Notes under the pieces: model-generated
Database searches by the model: none
What the model was told of the DNA's origin: nothing
The model's input: only the letters and a program-made list of their open reading frames with translations
Position numbers and translations under genes: made by a program
Origin: Palsa-504 sp963795795
GTDB lineage: Bacteria; Actinomycetota; Actinomycetes; Streptosporangiales; Streptosporangiaceae
Assembly: GCA_963795795.1 (NCBI GenBank)
Contig: CAWCJS010000011.1
Location: 170,913 to 234,912 of the forward strand
Reading direction: 5' to 3'
DNA length: 64,000 bases
Shown: in pieces, positions 41,131-49,169 of the stretch
How the letters are laid out: each line of letters opens with the position of its first letter
Numbering within the stretch: the stretch's first letter is position 1

Positions 41131-42498
41131 TCAGAAGGACCGGCCAGGGTTGAGGATGCCGGCCGGGTCGAGCGCTGTTTTGATCGCCTGGTGCACGGCC
41201 AGCGACGCGGGTCCGAGCTGCTGTCGCACCCAGGCCTGCTTGAGCACCCCGACGCCATGCTCACCCGTGATGGTCCCGCCGAGCATGCGCGCGTGATCGC
41301 AGAGCCGTTGACCTGCCGCCATGGCACGGGCCACGGTCTCGGCGCCCAGGTCGGGCAGCATCAGCACCGGATGCAGGTTGCCGTCGCCGGCGTGCGCGAC
41401 GGTCGCGATCGGGATGCCGGTGTCCGCGCTCACCTCCTGGACGGCCGCGAGCATCTCCGCCAGCTGCCCGGGCCGGACGCAGACATCTTCGATGACCGTC
41501 GGTCCTGCGGCCATGACGGCCGTGCCGGCCAAACGGCGCGCCTCAAGGAGCAGGTCCGATTCCTCGGCAGTCGTCGCCTGGACTACGAGGTCGGCACCTG
41601 CCTCTTCGCAGCAGCGGGTCATCCGCCGGACCTCATCATCGGCCGCGGCACCGTCGGCCTGGCCGATGAGCAACCCGGCGGCGCAGCGGTCCAGGTCCAT
41701 CCGCCGGTAGTCCTCGATCGCGTTGACCGTGGCCTGATCGATCAGCTCGAGCAGGCTAGGCACGACCCCGCTGGCCTGAATGGCATCCACCGCGTGGCCG
41801 ATTGCGGCGAGCCCTGGAAACGACGCGACAAACGTCACCGGGTCGCGCGGCGGGCGCGGTCGGATTCGCAAGGTGGCCGACGTGATGACGCCGAGGGTCC
41901 CTTCCGACCCGATGAACAACGAGGTGAGGTCGTATCCCGCGACATCCTTGCGGGCGCCGCTGCCGGTGCACAGCACCGTGCCATCGGCAAGGACGATTTC
42001 AAGGCCGAGCGCGGAATCCCGGGTCACGCCGTACTTGACGCATCGCATGCCGCCCGCGTTGGTGGCCAGGTTACCGCCGATCGTGCAGATCTCGAAGCTG
42101 CCGGGATCGGGGGGGTAGAACATCCCGGCGGCCGCGGCCGCCCGGCCCACGTCGGCGTTGAGGACCCCGGCCTCGACGACGGCGTACTGATGCCTCGCGT
42201 TGATCTCGCGGATGGCGGTGAACCGCTCCAGGCTGAGCATAAGACACCCGTCGATCGCGTTCGCACCGCCGGAAAGCCCGGTACCCGCGCCCCTGGGCAC
42301 CACGGGAACCGCGTTCTCGGCCGCCCACCGCAGCGTGCTGCTCACCTCCGCGACGGTGCCTGGCCGGACGACAGCCCGCGGCCGACCCGCGGGAACGGTG
42401 GCCGCACGGTCACGCCGGTAACCCTCGATGACCCCGTCATCGGTCACCACGGCGCCCGGAGAAAGCCGCCGCGCCAGATGCGCCAGGTCGCCGCTCAT
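41131..42498 (-). CDS. FAD-linked oxidase, GlcD/lactate dehydrogenase-like
   Basis: A 455-aa flavoprotein of the glycolate/D-lactate/2-hydroxyacid dehydrogenase group. The FAD-binding PCMH domain includes VVRPGTVAEVSSTLRWAAENAVPVVPRGAGTGLSGGANAIDG, DPGSFEICTIGGNLATNAGGMRCVKYGVTRDSALGLEIVLADG and LTSLFIGSEGTLGVITSATLRIRPRP. The C-terminal cap holds IATVAHAGDGNLHPVL, GGTITGEHGVGVLKQAWV and ILNPGRSF. These are strong GlcD hallmarks. ATG 42498 is used; a longer frame to 42561 adds non-matching residues. It is convergent with the hypothetical gene at 40193 and probably oxidises a 2-hydroxyacid. Confidence 0.9.
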   Translation of the reverse strand: MSGDLAHLARRLSPGAVVTDDGVIEGYRRDRAATVPAGRPRAVVRPGTVAEVSSTLRWAAENAVPVVPRGAGTGLSGGANAIDGCLMLSLERFTAIREINARHQYAVVEAGVLNADVGRAAAAAGMFYPPDPGSFEICTIGGNLATNAGGMRCVKYGVTRDSALGLEIVLADGTVLCTGSGARKDVAGYDLTSLFIGSEGTLGVITSATLRIRPRPPRDPVTFVASFPGLAAIGHAVDAIQASGVVPSLLELIDQATVNAIEDYRRMDLDRCAAGLLIGQADGAAADDEVRRMTRCCEEAGADLVVQATTAEESDLLLEARRLAGTAVMAAGPTVIEDVCVRPGQLAEMLAAVQEVSADTGIPIATVAHAGDGNLHPVLMLPDLGAETVARAMAAGQRLCDHARMLGGTITGEHGVGVLKQAWVRQQLGPASLAVHQAIKTALDPAGILNPGRSF

Positions 42499-42744
42499 CG
42501 CCCCACCCAGCTCACGGTCACCGTCCCAGGCTAACCATCCCGTCGCCCGCCCAGGCAGCATCCCGCCACAACGACCACCCCGTCACTACCAGCCGAACTT
42601 CGCCTAGGAGATCCGAAAGCCCTCGCCCGGCATCTTGCCCAATCACATGACGCATATCGGGTAGGGCTCCGTCCGAGGATCCAAGATTGTTGCCCGAGGG
42701 CATGCAAACCTCCGGCACTCCGCTGGATGGCTAGGGTGCCGCGG

Positions 42745-43197
42745 TTAGCTCTGGGAAGCCTCCGCGGCCTTCACCAGGCCGGCCACGATGACCGGGTACA
42801 GGTTACGCAGCGACGGGTAGACCAGGCGGCCCATGATGGTCCGGTCCCACGATGCGCCCCAGCGGATGAGGGTGCCGTCGGGTGACGGGGTCAGCGTGAC
42901 CTCGGCCCGGTAATTGCGCACCGGGATTCCGCGCAGGACGGTGTAGGCCAGCCGCTTGCCAGGCTCGACGTCGAGGATTTCCTCAACCGAGACCGGGTAC
43001 CGGAACCCGTAGCGCTTTGACCCCTCCAGCCAGTAGACAGCGCCCTTGCCGTTCGCGGCCGCGTCGCCCTCGCTGCGGTAGCCGGCCTTGCGCCATGGTC
43101 CCCACTGCGGGTACACCATGACGTCGCTGAGCAGGGACCAGACGACCTCGGGCGGCACATGGGCGGTCTGCTCGGCCGCAGCTTCCACCTTGCGCAT
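42745..43197 (-). CDS. SRPBCC family protein, paralogue of the one at 34258
   Basis: A 150-aa SRPBCC protein: TAHVPPEVVWSLLSDVMVYPQWGPWRKAGYRSEGD, AVYWLEGSKRYGFRYPVSVEEILDVEPGKRLAYTVLRGIPVRNYRAEVTLTPSPDGTLIRWGASWDRTIMGRLVYPSLRNLYPVIVAGLV. Motifs YPQWGPW, YTVLxGxPVRxYRxEVxLTP and WxxSWDxTxxGRLV are shared with the protein at 34258, so the two arose by duplication. It lacks the divergent TetR gene that its paralogue has. Start ATG 43197 has no clear ribosome site. Ligand unknown. Confidence 0.82.
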   Translation of the reverse strand: MRKVEAAAEQTAHVPPEVVWSLLSDVMVYPQWGPWRKAGYRSEGDAAANGKGAVYWLEGSKRYGFRYPVSVEEILDVEPGKRLAYTVLRGIPVRNYRAEVTLTPSPDGTLIRWGASWDRTIMGRLVYPSLRNLYPVIVAGLVKAAEASQS

Positions 43198-43610
43198 AGA
43201 CAGGTTCTACCGCCCGCGGGTCAGGCCGGACAAGAGCAATCCGGGCCTGATCACCCCGTCGCGGCCCTCTCGCTGCTCTGGCCGACTGTGGTCGGGGCGG
43301 CGCAGGTCGCCGGTGCAGATCGCGCCGGGTGTCGTATAGCGCCTGTCGATGACCAGGATCGGCGTGCTGCGGGCGGCGATCTGCTGGGCCTCGCGCTGGT
43401 CGGTTCTCGGCCTGGCTGCGGTGGCGCTGGTCGCTCAGGACCGCGGTCGCTTCTTGCCGGTCGGGGCCGATCTCGACGGCGATGGCCGGGAAGTCAGGGG
43501 CGTCCAGACCTCGCGGTCCTGCCCGAAAGGGGCGTGGCTTACCGCGGGCTGCCGGAACAAGGCCGTCTACGACGAGAGCGCCGGTCGCCGCGACCGGGAC
43601 CGCGCCCCGG
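43198..43610. other. 413-nt gap without a supportable gene
   Basis: No gene is supported between the SRPBCC and AraC genes. Several open frames cross it, but none shows a family motif, a good ribosome site or consistent codon bias. The sequence may be decayed coding DNA. Confidence 0.5.
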
Positions 43611-44549
43611 TCAGGGATGGATCCCGTCGCCCGCGGAGCCGACCGCCACGGCAGCCAGCTCGCGCTGCTGCCAGCGGCGTGGGGGCTGGCCGTGATGCCG
43701 GCGGAATGCCGTGGCGAAGGCGTAGACGGTTGAGTAGCCGGTCTGAGCGGCGATCTCAGCTATGGGCGCTTCTTGGGCGAGCAGCAGGTCGCGGGCGAGG
43801 GTCATCCGCCAGTCGGTGAGGTAATGCATCGGTGCCTGGCCGAGGGCCTGGTGGAAGACGCGGGCGAAGGTGGCGCGGGACATGTTGCACAGCCGGGCCA
43901 GGTCCTCGACAGTCCACGGTTTGGCGGCGGTGGCATGCACCGCCTCCAGAGCGGGAGCCAGCCTGGGGTCGGCGGCCGCGCGGAACCAGGGCGGGGCGGT
44001 CTCGCTGCGGGCCAGCCCAGCCCGCAGGCCGAGGACTACGAGGACGTCGAGCAGCCGGTCTAGGACGGTCTGCTTGCCCGGTTCGGCCAGCAGCATCTCG
44101 CGTGACAGCAGCGTGACCACCCGGTGGATCGGGTCGTCCACGCTCGCGGGCAGTGACAGCACCGGGGGAAGCGCCGCCACCAGCCCGCGGCCGATGTCGC
44201 CCGCGAAGCGGTAGGCGCCGCACAGGAACACGGCGCCGCCGGGAGTCGATAGGGCGCCGTCGTCGGCGGGAAGCGAGCGGAACTCACCCGGCAGGACGCA
44301 GCGGGCGCCCGGCTCGTGGGCGATGAAGTGATCGGGCCCGCCCCGGACCAGGGCCAGGTCGCCGGGCGCCAGTTCCAGGGGATCGCCGCCGTGACCGGTC
44401 CACAGCCAAGCGCGGCCCCGGACCACTGCATGGACGGCGAGCTGGATCGTACCGGGGAACCGAATGCCCCACGGGGGGACCGCGGCCGACCGGGCGAAGA
44501 CCCCGCCCGATGCGCGGGCCCGGATCAGGTGCTCCTGCAAGACGTCCAC
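43611..44549 (-). CDS. AraC family regulator with an AraC-type cupin N-terminus
   Basis: A 312-aa regulator. The N-terminal cupin part (about 1-170) reads AAVPPWGIRFPGTIQLAVHAVVRGRAWLWTGHGGDPLELAPGDLALVRGGPDHFIAHEPGA; the C-terminal double helix-turn-helix is KPWTVEDLARLCNMSRATFARVFHQALGQAPMHYLTDWRMTLARDLLLAQEAPIAEIAAQTGYSTVYAFATAFRRHHGQPPRRW. I take GTG 44549 (MDVLQEHLIRARA) as the start: it fits the family and leaves 75 nt for divergent promoters before the NmrA gene, whereas ATG 44618 would leave only six. It likely controls the NmrA-SnoaL pair. Confidence 0.87.
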   Translation of the reverse strand: MDVLQEHLIRARASGGVFARSAAVPPWGIRFPGTIQLAVHAVVRGRAWLWTGHGGDPLELAPGDLALVRGGPDHFIAHEPGARCVLPGEFRSLPADDGALSTPGGAVFLCGAYRFAGDIGRGLVAALPPVLSLPASVDDPIHRVVTLLSREMLLAEPGKQTVLDRLLDVLVVLGLRAGLARSETAPPWFRAAADPRLAPALEAVHATAAKPWTVEDLARLCNMSRATFARVFHQALGQAPMHYLTDWRMTLARDLLLAQEAPIAEIAAQTGYSTVYAFATAFRRHHGQPPRRWQQRELAAVAVGSAGDGIHP

Positions 44550-44624
44550 TAGATGAGTGTGTTGCGCAAAGTAATGAGCGTCAAGATCATTGAAGCTCTC
44601 ACTCTGCCAAGTCACCATGAATGC

Positions 44625-45464
44625 ATGAACCGAACAGATACCAACCAGGTTCTCGTCCTCGGAGCGACCGGCAAGACCGGCTCGCGGGTCGCGGAGCGGC
44701 TGTCCGCGCACGAGGTCAGCGTCCGGACCGCCGCCCGGTCCGGGGCCGACGCCCGCTTCGACTGGGACAACCAGGCCACATGGGAACAGACGCTGCGCGG
44801 GGCCACGGGGCTATACCTCGTCTCGCCGATCCTCCGCATCGACTTCGCCGACCTGGTGGGCCGGTTCCTCGACCAGGCCGAGCGGGCCGGGGTCCGTCAC
44901 GTCACCTACCTCAGCGCCTACGGCATGGAGCACGCCCCGGCCGAGGTGGCGCTGCGCGCGGTCGAGCTGGACCTGGCCGCGCGCGGCTCTGTGACCAGCA
45001 CGGTAATCCGCCCGGCGTGGTTCATGGAAGACTTCAGCGAGACGTTCCTCCAGCCGGTGAACGACGAGATCGTCGTGCCCGCCGGGGACGGGGCCGAGGC
45101 CTTCGTCAGCGTCGAGGACATCGCCGCTGTCGCCGCCGTGACCCTGACCGAGCCCGAGACGCACGCCGGGCGCGCCTACGCCCCGACCGGCCCGCAGGCG
45201 CTCACCATGGCCGAGGCAGCCGCGATGATCTCCGCGGCGGCGGGACGCACGATCACCTACCGGGATACCGACCGCGAACAATGGATCGCCGCCATTGTCA
45301 GCACCGGGATCCCGGCCGAGTACGCCGCGGTCCTGCGTCCCCTGACCACCGCCGTGACCAGCGGCAACGGCGCCCGCCCGAACAGCGACGTCCTCAAGGT
45401 AACCGGTGCTGCGCCCATTACCTTCGCCGAGTTCGCCGCCAGGACCGCTCCGGCCTGGAAGTAA
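44625..45464 (+). CDS. NmrA/NAD(P)-binding Rossmann protein
   Basis: A 279-aa atypical SDR of the NmrA/HSCARG type: VLVLGATGKTGSRVAERLSAHEVSVRTAARSG is the nucleotide loop, LYLVSPILRIDFADLVGRFLDQAERAGVRHVTYLSAYGMEHAP and VIRPAWFMEDFSETFLQPVNDEIVVPAGDGAEAFVSVEDIAAVAAVTLTEPETHAGRAYAPTGPQALTMAEAAAMIS are conserved. No Tyr-x3-Lys pair is seen, as is usual for sensors of NADP redox state or for some reductases. ATG 44625 is chosen. It is followed 21 nt later by a SnoaL-like gene and faces the AraC gene. Confidence 0.87.
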   Translation: MNRTDTNQVLVLGATGKTGSRVAERLSAHEVSVRTAARSGADARFDWDNQATWEQTLRGATGLYLVSPILRIDFADLVGRFLDQAERAGVRHVTYLSAYGMEHAPAEVALRAVELDLAARGSVTSTVIRPAWFMEDFSETFLQPVNDEIVVPAGDGAEAFVSVEDIAAVAAVTLTEPETHAGRAYAPTGPQALTMAEAAAMISAAAGRTITYRDTDREQWIAAIVSTGIPAEYAAVLRPLTTAVTSGNGARPNSDVLKVTGAAPITFAEFAARTAPAWK

Positions 45465-45485
45465 CGGAAGGAAGGGAAAGCCCTC

Positions 45486-45926
45486 ATGAAGAGGCCCATC
45501 GCCAGACTTGACGACTTCGCTGCGCTCGACCCATTCTTCCGCATCATCGAGCAGGGCCTAGATGGCCTAGCCGGGCCCGGCCACTTCTTCGACCTACTCG
45601 CCGAGGATGCCATCTTCGAGTACGTGATCACGGTCCCCGGCTACCCGCGCCGGGTCGAGGGCCGCACCGCGGTCGCCGAGCTATACCGGCCCTACGGCGA
45701 CGCGCTCCTCCTGGACCGCTGCTACGACCTGGCCGCGCACTACGACCCAGCCCAGGGCACGGTCGTCCTGGAGTACGCCTCCGCGGGCAAGGTCGTGGCC
45801 ACCGGCGCCCCCTACGGCAACCGCTACATCTCCGTCCTCACCCTCCGCGACCGCGAGATCGTCCACTGGCGGGACTACCTCGACCCTATCGCCGTCTTCG
45901 ACGCACTCGGCTGGCCGCCTCGCTGA
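45486..45926 (+). CDS. SnoaL/NTF2-like protein
   Basis: A 146-aa NTF2-like protein: FFDLLAEDAIFEYVITVPGYPRRVEGRTAVAELYRPYGDALLLDRCYDLAAHYDPAQGTVVLEYASAGKVVATGAPYGNRYISVLTLRDREIVHWRDYLDPIAVFDALGWPP. This is the SnoaL-like subset often paired with NmrA or SDR genes. AAGGAAGG lies upstream of the ATG. It is 21 nt after the NmrA-type gene, in one transcript; the pair is under the AraC regulator by position. A 12-nt-arm hairpin follows the stop. Confidence 0.83.
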   Translation: MKRPIARLDDFAALDPFFRIIEQGLDGLAGPGHFFDLLAEDAIFEYVITVPGYPRRVEGRTAVAELYRPYGDALLLDRCYDLAAHYDPAQGTVVLEYASAGKVVATGAPYGNRYISVLTLRDREIVHWRDYLDPIAVFDALGWPPR

Positions 45927-45939
45927 ACTCTCCGAACAC

Positions 45940-45982
45940 CGTCCCGTTCGGTCTTCAACAGACGTTTATCCCGAACGGGACG
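45940..45982 (+). terminator. Hairpin after the SnoaL gene
   Basis: Perfect 12-nt arms CGTCCCGTTCGG (45940-45951) and CCGAACGGGACG (45971-45982) surround a 19-nt loop. It starts 14 nt after the SnoaL stop; no U-run follows. A terminator is likely, and an operator with two half-sites is the alternative. The rest of the gap to 46386 holds no gene. Confidence 0.55.
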
Positions 45983-46265
45983 ATGGTGACTGCACCCGGG
46001 GCGGCAGCCTGCCTGCAGTCTGTCTTTCCGGATGTGTGGGTTCCTGGCCGGCACCGGCCATGCCCAGCCCGCACATCGGAGCACGCACGCCAAGCGCCGT
46101 CCCACGCGGCTGCACTCTGCTGGCTCGGCTCGGTTACGGCAGCGCCGGACGGGATGCCCTGAGCATCGCCGACGACCAGCGTTCACCACCTGCGTTCGGC
46201 GCATAGTAGGCGTTATGATCCCGTGCTGGTTGCCGGCTCATGGCACCAATGCCCGTGACCAGGGC

Positions 46266-46287
46266 CTCTGACCTGCGCCCCGACCGC
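46266..46287. repeat. 22-nt direct repeat, left copy
   Basis: This block matches 48589-48610 at 21 of 22 positions, in the same orientation. The two copies flank the flippase-hydrolase fusion gene. The right copy is continuous with a tRNA-like 3' half, so the repeat looks like the acceptor-end core of an attachment site. Confidence 0.5.
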
Positions 46288-46386
46288 AGACCGCGATGAT
46301 CATGGCGCGGTCGCGCGGGCGCCGCATCTCGAATGGGTCGGCGTCCGGCTGTTGGCGGCGTTCCTCGGCGAGGCAGAGTATGTAGC

Positions 46387-48279
46387 CTAAAAATCACCCG
46401 AGCCGCTGGCGCCCGTTTCGTCGAGGGCGGCGACGAATTCTGCTATCGCCTCGGCGACCGCGCCAGGGGCGCGCCGGGGCAGGTGATGGCCCGCGTCCGA
46501 GATGAGCCGCAAGCGGGCGTTGGGCAGCTCGCTGACCAGCCGCTCTGCGGTCATGATGGGCACGATCTGATCGGTCGGGTCGGCGAGCAGCAGCACCGGT
46601 ACCTCGATGGACGGCAGCGCGCCCTCCAGTTCGGCGAGCTCGTTGAGCAGCGCCCGCTGCTCGGTGAGGAAGGCGCGCCACCGCGGCTCCGCGCCGACGT
46701 GCTTCTCCCCCCAGACCTGCAGGCTGAGGTGCTCGCCGGGGCCTAGCGGCCGACCTTCCCGGCCGCTCAGCCAGGCGAGCCGGACGCGGGCGATCCACGG
46801 CGTCCACCGCCACATGACTTGCGCGGCCAGCGGGCCGAGGACTGGTGCGGCGAGCAGCCAGTCCACGATGCCGACGGAGCCAGGGCCGACGCCGGCCAGC
46901 AGCACCACCGCCTTCACGCGGTGCGGGGCCAGGCGCGCCGCCAGGAGCGCGGCACCGCCGGCCCAGGAATGGGCGACCAGAACGGCAGCGTCCACGCCCC
47001 GTTCGTCAAGGTCATCAAGGATCACCTGGGCGTTGACGGTGAAGCCCGCGGCGTTGCGCTGGCTCGCGCCGTATCCGGGACGGTCCTTTGCCGCCGCGTG
47101 CAGGTGAGCTGGCAGACACGCCAGGACGGCGTCCCAGTCGGCGGCGCTGCCGGGCTGGCCGTGGAGCAGGACGAGCTCATGCACATGAGGCGCTGTTTGC
47201 GGCACTGGCTCGGCTGATGGCTCCAGCGCAGGCTCCGGCGCAGGCTGCGCCGCGGGCCTGCGGGCCTGGAGGAACAGCACGAAAAGCCACCCCAGCGCGG
47301 CGTTGAGCCAGAAGCTGATCAGCCGGTACAGCACGGCCGCGGCGACGGCCTGGCGGACATGCATGCCAGATGCGACCAGAGCCAAGCTGATCGCGCCCTC
47401 GGTGATGGCCAGGCCGCCGGGGGTGAGGGACAGGCCTTGCGCGCCGACTCCCGCCGCGTAGACCAGGAGCAGGTCGTGCCACGGGACGCGAGCACCGACG
47501 GCGATGATGGCGACGGTCAGTACCCCCGCATCGGTGAACCAGTTAAGCAGCGAGTCACCGAGTGCCAGCGCCCAGTCAGACGTCCGGAGACGGAGGGCGC
47601 CGAACCGCTGGACCCAGGCACGGAGGGCCAGTCTCGGGTCGGTGGCCGGCCAGCGCAACAGCCGCGCGCCCTGCGTGAGTGCCTGGGTCAGGAAGTTCTC
47701 CAAGACCTGGCGCACGGGAGGGTAGCGGGCCGCGACCGCGATGGTAGCCGCGACGGCCGCGGCCAACGCGAGGGCGGGAACGGTGATCGCCAGCGCCACG
47801 GTGTCACCGGACGCCAGGCCGCCGGCCGCTAGGACAAGAACCCAGGCGGTGGTGGAGATCACGCCACCGGCCAGCAGCGTCCAGCCGGCGCCCACGGCGC
47901 CGGCGCCGGACCGGGTGAAGCGGCGGAAAAGGTAGGCTGCGGCCAGGCCTGGGCCGGCGAGCGGAACGGAAACCGACATCGCGTTCGCGGCGTAGACAGT
48001 GACCAGCATCTCGGACCGCTTCGGCCTGACCCGGCCCGCCTTGAGAAGCCGACGGAACATGGCGGCGAAGGCGGCTACCGAGATGACCTCGAGCGCGATG
48101 CCGACCGCGAGCCAGGTCCAGCGGACACGGGCCAGCTCCTTGAGTGCCGCGGCCACGTCCGAGTTCTCGGCCGCGGCCGCGGCCGTCAAGAGGCCGACGG
48201 CCACGATCGCGACGGCAGCCGGGACCACCGCTCGCGACCATCCTGACCTGCCAGGGCGACTGGCCAAGCTCTCGATCAC
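46387..48279 (-). CDS. Fusion of a UPF0104/flippase-like membrane domain and an alpha/beta hydrolase
   Basis: A 630-aa protein. Residues about 15-340 form eight or more membrane helices of the lysylphosphatidylglycerol synthase/UPF0104 type (AANAMSVSVPLAGPGLAAAYLFRRFTRSG, GVGAQGLSLTPGGLAITEGAISLALVASG, the latter being the family hallmark). A Pro/Ala/Glu-rich linker (about 341-366) leads to an alpha/beta hydrolase (about 367-620): VLLHGQPGSAADWDAVL, KDRPGYGASQ, nucleophile Ser438 in VLVAHSWAGG, LLLADPTDQIVP, and ISDAGHHLP with the catalytic His. Both halves look complete. A lipid-linked substrate handled at the membrane is inferred. It is flanked by direct repeats. Confidence 0.83.
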   Translation of the reverse strand: MIESLASRPGRSGWSRAVVPAAVAIVAVGLLTAAAAAENSDVAAALKELARVRWTWLAVGIALEVISVAAFAAMFRRLLKAGRVRPKRSEMLVTVYAANAMSVSVPLAGPGLAAAYLFRRFTRSGAGAVGAGWTLLAGGVISTTAWVLVLAAGGLASGDTVALAITVPALALAAAVAATIAVAARYPPVRQVLENFLTQALTQGARLLRWPATDPRLALRAWVQRFGALRLRTSDWALALGDSLLNWFTDAGVLTVAIIAVGARVPWHDLLLVYAAGVGAQGLSLTPGGLAITEGAISLALVASGMHVRQAVAAAVLYRLISFWLNAALGWLFVLFLQARRPAAQPAPEPALEPSAEPVPQTAPHVHELVLLHGQPGSAADWDAVLACLPAHLHAAAKDRPGYGASQRNAAGFTVNAQVILDDLDERGVDAAVLVAHSWAGGAALLAARLAPHRVKAVVLLAGVGPGSVGIVDWLLAAPVLGPLAAQVMWRWTPWIARVRLAWLSGREGRPLGPGEHLSLQVWGEKHVGAEPRWRAFLTEQRALLNELAELEGALPSIEVPVLLLADPTDQIVPIMTAERLVSELPNARLRLISDAGHHLPRRAPGAVAEAIAEFVAALDETGASGSGDF

Positions 48280-48514
48280 CGGCGCTGTTCCTCCCGGTCA
48301 GCCTCCGTTGAAGGTCGCACGTCAGGTGCGGAAAACTACCGCTTTCTACCGATACCCGAAAGATCGTCCGCGCAAGCACATCGGCTGGCTCCGCGTGGAC
48401 CACCGCGCGCCGCCGAGGTACGGCTTTGGCTGGAAACTGTCACAACTACCGACCGGAACGATGATGGCTCCTGCCTGCCCCCAGCCAGGCGCCGCGGAGG
48501 GTGAGCCTGTCTGC

Positions 48515-48544
48515 TTCAGGCGCTGCCGTTACTGCTCTTTGGCT
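48515..48544. repeat. Intergenic repeat, copy 2
   Basis: A 30-nt block 27/30 identical to 34747-34776, same orientation. In this locus the companion GGCTCCCAGTTTGGCTC block follows only at about 48750, after the tRNA-like half. Confidence 0.5.
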
Positions 48545-48588
48545 CCGCACAGCTTCTCGTAATGCTGAAGGTGTGATCGAATTTAGTG

Positions 48589-48610
48589 CTCTGACCTGCT
48601 CCCCGACCGC
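48589..48610. repeat. 22-nt direct repeat, right copy
   Basis: 21 of 22 bases equal 46266-46287. It overlaps the 3' acceptor end of the tRNA-like half on the minus strand. Confidence 0.5.
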
Positions 48611-48646
48611 GACTCGAACGCGCGACCTACTGCTCGGGAGGCATTA
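48598..48646 (-). other. tRNA 3'-half remnant (anticodon-arm and T-arm like)
   Basis: On the minus strand, a 7-base loop CTCCCGA is closed by GC-rich stem bases (one mismatch), then TAGGTC, then GCGCGTTCGAGTCGCGG, a T-arm with the TTCGAGT loop. The order and spacing are those of the 3' half of a tRNA. The D-arm and 5' acceptor half are missing, and no CCA end is seen. It is therefore not a working tRNA but fits an attachment-site remnant of an integrated element. Confidence 0.4.
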
Positions 48647-48914
48647 CTGTAACACTGCCTGACGTCGCCCCTTATGGCCTGACGCGCCGTTTCGCTGAAG
48701 TGATAATGGCTAGATGTGGCCCGACGCGGCCCTGTACCTGTGGTCGTTGGCTCCCAGTTTGGCTCCCCGAGATCTGATTAGCAACGCTAATGTTCGGACG
48801 ATCGGGACCCTCTATTCCTCTATCGAGTGCGTTCGAAGATCTACGGATCGCTCGCCGGAGCGGCGCCGGCATGAGGACTCAGTCTGCTATCATTGCTAGC
48901 ATCAAGCGGAAGGG

Positions 48915-49169
48915 GTGATCGCGCTGTCCGCGCTAAGCATCCGAAACCTTGATGACCGGGTCAAGGAACGGCTCCGCGTCCGGGCCGCCCGCCACGGCAG
49001 ATCTATGGAGGCCGAAGTCCGCGCCATTCTCACCGACGCCGTCGCCGAGCCCGGCGAGGCCCCGGGCCTGTTCCAGACGATCATGGACCGCTTCAGCGAA
49101 CAGGGCGGCGTCGAACTCGACCTTCCCGCGCGCGCCACCCGGCCCCGGGCAGCAGAATTCGGCTCGTGA
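48915..49169 (+). CDS. FitA-like ribbon-helix-helix antitoxin
   Basis: An 84-aa antitoxin: SALSIRNLDDRVKERLRVRAARHGRSMEAEVRAILTDAV is the FitA/CopG-type ribbon-helix-helix that binds its own operator; the C-terminal about 40 residues (LFQTIMDRFSEQGGVELDLP) should wrap the toxin. GTG 48915 gives MIALSALSIRNLDD; the ribosome site is poor (GGAAGGG directly before it). Its stop overlaps the toxin start by GTGA. The pair sits at the edge of a low-G/C, repeat-bearing region, as mobile toxin-antitoxin pairs often do. Confidence 0.85.
   Translation: MIALSALSIRNLDDRVKERLRVRAARHGRSMEAEVRAILTDAVAEPGEAPGLFQTIMDRFSEQGGVELDLPARATRPRAAEFGS

Larger units (their letters stand above)
48280..48914. other. 635-nt non-coding region with repeats and tRNA remnant
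   Basis: No gene is supported here. It holds the repeat at 48515, the 22-nt repeat, the tRNA-like half and the second TTGGCTC-rich block near 48750. The G/C content is clearly lower than in its neighbours, especially 48640-48910. It ends at the FitA start. Confidence 0.6.

Noticed and set aside
43349..43819. Plus-strand frame of 156 codons between SRPBCC and AraC
   Set aside because: No motif, no ribosome site, Arg-rich, and it runs antisense into the AraC gene.
48598..48646. Complete tRNA gene
   Set aside because: Only the 3' half fits. The D-arm and 5' acceptor strand are missing and the acceptor stem cannot form.
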